29,584 nucleotides of DNA, from positions 1 to 29,584 of the forward strand of contig NZ_AGFG01000038.1 of the NCBI RefSeq assembly GCF_000226255.1, given 5' to 3'. A model generated the notes under the pieces. The model searched no databases. It was not told the origin of the DNA and saw only the letters and a list, made by a program, of their open reading frames with translations. Every line of letters starts with the position of its first letter. Position 1 is the stretch's first letter. Of the stretch, positions 26,411 to 29,584 are shown piece by piece. This DNA is from Desulfovibrio sp. A2 (lineage in GTDB: Bacteria; Desulfobacterota; Desulfovibrionia; Desulfovibrionales; Desulfovibrionaceae). The translations under genes were made by a program, and so were the position numbers.

Positions 26411-26668
26411 GTGTTCGCCCTGCTGTTTCTGCAACGCCACTGCGTGGGCTGCGGCTTCTGCTGCGCCAAGGCCCAGTGCCCGCCGGGCCGCGAAGCCTAC
26501 GGCGACCGCCGCCGCTGTCCCGGCCTGTTCTGGGACGGGGCCCGCTATCGCTGCCGCCTGGTGATGACCGACGCCCAGGTTGCCGCCGTGTTGCAGGTGG
26601 GGGAAGGCTGCTGCCGCCCGCTGAACCGCTGGCGCAGGGATGTGCGGGAGCGAGTGAAGCCGTTGTAG
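26411..26668 (+). CDS. Small YkgJ-like cysteine-cluster protein
   Basis: This 85-residue protein has ten Cys in a pattern like the YkgJ/zinc- or iron-chelating family: HCVGCGFCCAKAQC near the N-terminus (residues 10-23), RRCPGLFWDGARYRCRLV in the middle, and GEGCCRPLNRW near the end. YkgJ-type domains bind a metal or Fe-S cluster; the cellular role is unknown. I chose GTG at 26411 because AAGGAGGG lies seven bases before it and the conserved part begins directly after. An in-frame ATG at 26150, also with a fine AGGAGG site, would give 172 residues with a basic, low-complexity N-terminus; ATG 26293 is another choice. It stands between the divergent tauE-like gene and polA, with no operon partner. 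Confidence 0.75.
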   Translation: MFALLFLQRHCVGCGFCCAKAQCPPGREAYGDRRRCPGLFWDGARYRCRLVMTDAQVAAVLQVGEGCCRPLNRWRRDVRERVKPL

Positions 26669-26738
26669 TGCCGCCCTGCCGCCTCTCTTCCCCCCTCCCC
26701 CCGCCAGTCCGGGTCCGCCCACGCCCGCGCGCACGGCT

Positions 26739-26766
26739 TTGCTTCGGGCGCGGCCTGACGTATACC
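26739..26766 (+). promoter_or_regulatory. Possible polA promoter
   Basis: TTGCTT (26739-26744) and TATACC (26761-26766) are 16 bases apart, about 120 bases before the polA start. Each has two mismatches to the sigma-70 consensus, so this is only a candidate. Confidence 0.35.
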
Positions 26767-26887
26767 CTTTGCGCAGGTTGCCCCGGCCAGGGCGCGCAGC
26801 CGGTGCGCGGCCCGATTCGTGTCGCCCGCACCCGGCCACGCCCGGCCCGCGCCATCCCCTCACATCCAACCGCCAACCGGAACCAGC

Positions 26888-29506
26888 ATGTCGCTCACCC
26901 AACGCCTCGGCCTTCGCGGCGAGCCCCTGTGGCTCATGGACGGCTCGGCCTTCATTTTCCGGGGCTTCTACGCCTACCAGAGCATGCAGCGTTCGGACGG
27001 GTTTCCCACCAACGCGCTGTTCATCGTCACCCGCATCCTGCTGCGCATCCTGCGCGAGGAACGCCCCACGAATTTCTGCTTCGTGCTGGACGGCAAGGGA
27101 CCGACCTTCCGGCACGAGTTGTTCCCGCCGTACAAGATGCAGCGCGCCGTGACGCCGGAACCGCTGGTGCAGCAGTTGGACCCCATCAAGCGCATGGTCA
27201 GGGCGCTGGGCCTTCCGCTGGTCGTCTCCGACGGGTGCGAGGCCGACGACTGCATCGCCTCGCTGGCGGCGCGCCACCGCGCCGAGCGCCCCGTGGTCAT
27301 CGTGGGCACGGACAAAGACCTCAAGCAGTGCCTGCACGACAACGTGGTGCTGTGGGACCCGGCGGCCAAGGAAGAAAAGCTGGTCACGCTGGCGGACTTC
27401 ACGGCGGAAACGGGCCTTGCGCCCGCCCGCTGGCCCGACTTTCAGGCGGTCATCGGCGATTCGTCGGACAACATTCCCGGCATCCCCGGCGTGGGCCCCA
27501 AGACGGCGGAAAAGATCTTCAAGGACTTCGGTTCGCTGGAAGACATCCGCGACCGCGTGGGCGAACTGCCCGAAAAGCTGCGCGCCAAATTCGAGCCGCA
27601 CCTTGAAACCGTGTTCCTGTACCGCCAGCTGACCACCCTGACCACCGACGCCTGCCCGGAAGTGACCCTGCCCGACCTCGCCGTGCGCCCGCTGGACCCG
27701 GCGGAGGCCGGGGCCATGCTGCGCGAATTCGAGCTGCGCCAGCTGACCCGCGAACTGTCCGGCATGATCGAAAACGGCAGCATCACCTCCGCCCCGCGCT
27801 CCACCAGCCAGGTGCAGGCCAGCCTGTTCGGCGACGAGGGCCGCCGGGCCGACCCGGTGAGCACCTGCAAGGACCCCGGCAAGCTGCCCGACTGCGAAGG
27901 CGTGGCCGCCGCCGTGGTGCCGCTGTTCGACAACGGCAGCGTCACCGCCTACGCCGTGGCCGCCGGGGATTGCGAAAGCCGCTATTCCGGCCCGGTGGAG
28001 GCCCTTGCCCGCCACCTGTCCAAGGCCGCGCAGGTGGCCGCGCCGGACGTGAAGCACCTGCTGCGCACCGACCCGGCCTGGGGCGGCATCGACCCGGCCC
28101 GCTGGTTCGACCTGGGGCTTGCCGCCTACCTGCTGAACCCGGAAGAACGCGACTACGGCTGGCCGCGTCTGGCCGCCCGCTGGGGTGACGAACTGGAACG
28201 CTCGTCCGGCAACCCCGGCCTGCTGGCGCTGGAAATGGCGGGCGCGCTGTCCGGCCGCCTGGCCGGGGCGCAGCTGTCGCGCCTGATGCGCACGCTGGAG
28301 ATGCCGCTGATTCCCGTGCTGGCGGACATGGAGGCCGCGGGCATCGCCGTGGACCTGGACGCCTTTGCCGCCTTCCTGCGCGAGGTGCAGGGCGAGTTGG
28401 ACCGCCTGACGCGCGACGTCTACAAGGCCGCCGGGGGCGAATTCAACATCCGCTCCTCGCAGCAGCTGGCCGAACTGCTGTTCGGCACGCTGGGCCTGCC
28501 CACGGGCGGCAAGACCAAGGGCGGACAAACCTCCACCGCGCAGGACGTGCTGGAAAAGCTGTCCGGCCGCCACCCGGTGGTGGACGCCATCCTCGAATTC
28601 CGCAAGCTGGAGAAGCTGCGTTCCACCTATCTGGAACCGCTGCCCCGCCTTGTCGATGATGCCGGGCGCATCCACACCACCTTCAACCAGTTGGCCACGG
28701 CCACCGGGCGGCTGTCGTCCAGTAACCCGAATTTGCAGAACATTCCCGTGCGGGGCGATCTTGGCCGCCGCATGCGCACCTGCTTCACCGCCGCGCCGGG
28801 CCTGCGCCTAGTCTCCGCCGACTATTCGCAGGTGGAACTGCGCGTGCTGGCCCACATGTCGCAAGACCCCACGCTGCTGGCCGCCTTCCGCGAGGGGGCG
28901 GACATCCACAGCCGCACCGCCAGCCTGCTGTACGACGTGGCGCAGGACCAGGTTTCCACCGACCAGCGCCGCAACGCCAAGACCATCAACTTCGGGCTCA
29001 TCTACGGCATGGGGCCGCAGAAGCTGGCGCAGGAACTGCGCATCCCGCTCACCGAGGCCAAGGCGTTCATCGAACGGTATTTCAGCAAGCTGCAAAAGCT
29101 GCGCGCATTCTACGACGAGGCGGAAACCACTGCCCGCGAGCTGGGCTACGTAACCACCATGGCGGGCCGCCGCCGCCTGCTGCCGGAAATCCATTCCGAA
29201 AACACCCAGCTGAAGTCGCAGGCCCGCCGTCAGGCCATCAACACCCTGATCCAGGGCAGCGCCGCCGACATCATCAAGCTGGCCATGCTGGCCGCCCACG
29301 CCGACCCGGACCTGCGCGCCCTGAACGCCCGGCTCATCCTGCAGGTGCATGACGAACTGCTGCTGGAAGTGCCCGCCGACAATGCCCCCGCCGCCGGCGA
29401 GCGCCTAGCCGCGCTCATGTCCGGCGTGCGGCCCGGCGGCGTTGCGCTGGATGTGCCCCTTGCCGTCGATTGGGGGCAGGGGGAAAACTGGGGCGTTGCA
29501 CATTGA
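26888..29506 (+). CDS. polA: DNA polymerase I, proofreading domain apparently inactive
   Basis: This 872-residue family A polymerase fills gaps and removes RNA primers in replication and repair. The 5' nuclease domain (about 1-285) shows DGSAFIFRGF, GCEADDCIASLA, VGTDKDLKQC and GDSSDNIPGIPGVGPKTAEKI. The polymerase domain has motif A DYSQVELR (Asp645), the O-helix RRNAKTINFGLIYGMG and motif C QVHDELLLE (Asp822, Glu823). The central 3'-5' exonuclease domain (about 330-460) has lost its metal-binding acids: the usual DTET strand reads VVPLFDNGSV, and NLKYD reads DVKHLLR. It should therefore lack proofreading, as in Taq polymerase. The start ATG at 26888 lies directly before the conserved N-terminus; its ribosome site is weak. 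Upstream in-frame codons give no recognisable protein. Confidence 0.98.
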   Translation: MSLTQRLGLRGEPLWLMDGSAFIFRGFYAYQSMQRSDGFPTNALFIVTRILLRILREERPTNFCFVLDGKGPTFRHELFPPYKMQRAVTPEPLVQQLDPIKRMVRALGLPLVVSDGCEADDCIASLAARHRAERPVVIVGTDKDLKQCLHDNVVLWDPAAKEEKLVTLADFTAETGLAPARWPDFQAVIGDSSDNIPGIPGVGPKTAEKIFKDFGSLEDIRDRVGELPEKLRAKFEPHLETVFLYRQLTTLTTDACPEVTLPDLAVRPLDPAEAGAMLREFELRQLTRELSGMIENGSITSAPRSTSQVQASLFGDEGRRADPVSTCKDPGKLPDCEGVAAAVVPLFDNGSVTAYAVAAGDCESRYSGPVEALARHLSKAAQVAAPDVKHLLRTDPAWGGIDPARWFDLGLAAYLLNPEERDYGWPRLAARWGDELERSSGNPGLLALEMAGALSGRLAGAQLSRLMRTLEMPLIPVLADMEAAGIAVDLDAFAAFLREVQGELDRLTRDVYKAAGGEFNIRSSQQLAELLFGTLGLPTGGKTKGGQTSTAQDVLEKLSGRHPVVDAILEFRKLEKLRSTYLEPLPRLVDDAGRIHTTFNQLATATGRLSSSNPNLQNIPVRGDLGRRMRTCFTAAPGLRLVSADYSQVELRVLAHMSQDPTLLAAFREGADIHSRTASLLYDVAQDQVSTDQRRNAKTINFGLIYGMGPQKLAQELRIPLTEAKAFIERYFSKLQKLRAFYDEAETTARELGYVTTMAGRRRLLPEIHSENTQLKSQARRQAINTLIQGSAADIIKLAMLAAHADPDLRALNARLILQVHDELLLEVPADNAPAAGERLAALMSGVRPGGVALDVPLAVDWGQGENWGVAH

Positions 29507-29529
29507 CGCAATCTGTTGGAAGACATCGC

Positions 29530-29579
29530 GTGGGGGAGAGGCGGGAAACTTTTGAAAAAGTTTCCCGCCTCTCCCCCAC
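29530..29579. terminator. Very long hairpin terminator behind polA
   Basis: GTGGGGGAGAGGCGGGAAAC... at 29530-29553 is a perfect inverted repeat of 29556-29579, 24 bases per arm with an A/T-rich centre (CTTTTGAAAAAG). It starts 24 bases after the polA stop. The arm is G/A-rich and symmetrical, so it can stop transcription from both sides. The C-rich end repeats at the other end of the window (3-16). Confidence 0.8.
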
Positions 29580-29584
29580 ACCCC

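Overview
The window is GC-rich (roughly two thirds G+C by eye) chromosomal DNA that most resembles a sulfate-reducing member of the Desulfovibrionaceae (Desulfovibrio / Nitratidesulfovibrio type). The pointers are a chemoreceptor ending in a hemerythrin domain (DcrH-like), a flavoprotein plus ferredoxin pair related to APS reductase AprAB, a TauE/SafE-type anion exporter, and the general gene style. I could not run a search, so the genus is an inference. I see no insertion sequence, prophage, CRISPR array, tRNA or rRNA.

Layout. Positions 74-6940 are all on the minus strand. In transcription order they are ribosomal protein S1 (rpsA), overlapping by 17 bases a signal peptide peptidase (sppA), then after a terminator a tandem-GNAT acetyltransferase, 4-alpha-glucanotransferase (malQ), and a eukaryote-like bifunctional 6-phosphofructo-2-kinase/fructose-2,6-bisphosphatase. 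A small membrane protein (7253-7552, plus) diverges from rpsA and converges on a long DcrH-like receptor (7672-10566, minus). An ITP/XTP pyrophosphatase (rdgB) and a soluble, cysteine-rich PAS histidine kinase follow on the minus strand. Divergent from the kinase are rimO and glmS (plus). A 695-base leader then carries the glmS terminator and a GEMM-I (cyclic di-GMP-I family) riboswitch in front of a second chemoreceptor (17973-20012). After a terminator come, all on the minus strand, an AI-2E-type permease, a Crp/Fnr regulator, an AprB-like ferredoxin, an AprA-like flavoprotein and a TauE/SafE exporter. The window closes with a small cysteine-cluster protein and polA (plus), followed by a very long hairpin.

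How the parts may work together. malQ and the PFK-2/FBPase-2 gene make a reserve-polysaccharide/glycolysis pair, with fructose-2,6-bisphosphate as a possible signal. The two receptors suggest oxygen and redox taxis (hemerythrin) and second-messenger control of taxis (riboswitch). The tauE-aprA-like-aprB-like-crp run is the best candidate for a little-described system: a shortened APS-reductase-like enzyme lacking the usual substrate-side segment and the AprB tail, paired with an anion exporter and possibly its own regulator.

The most unusual items are this AprAB-like cluster, the variant riboswitch, the bacterial PFK-2/FBPase-2, and a PolA whose proofreading site is eroded. The very long open frames antisense to real genes are artefacts of high GC and are left out.
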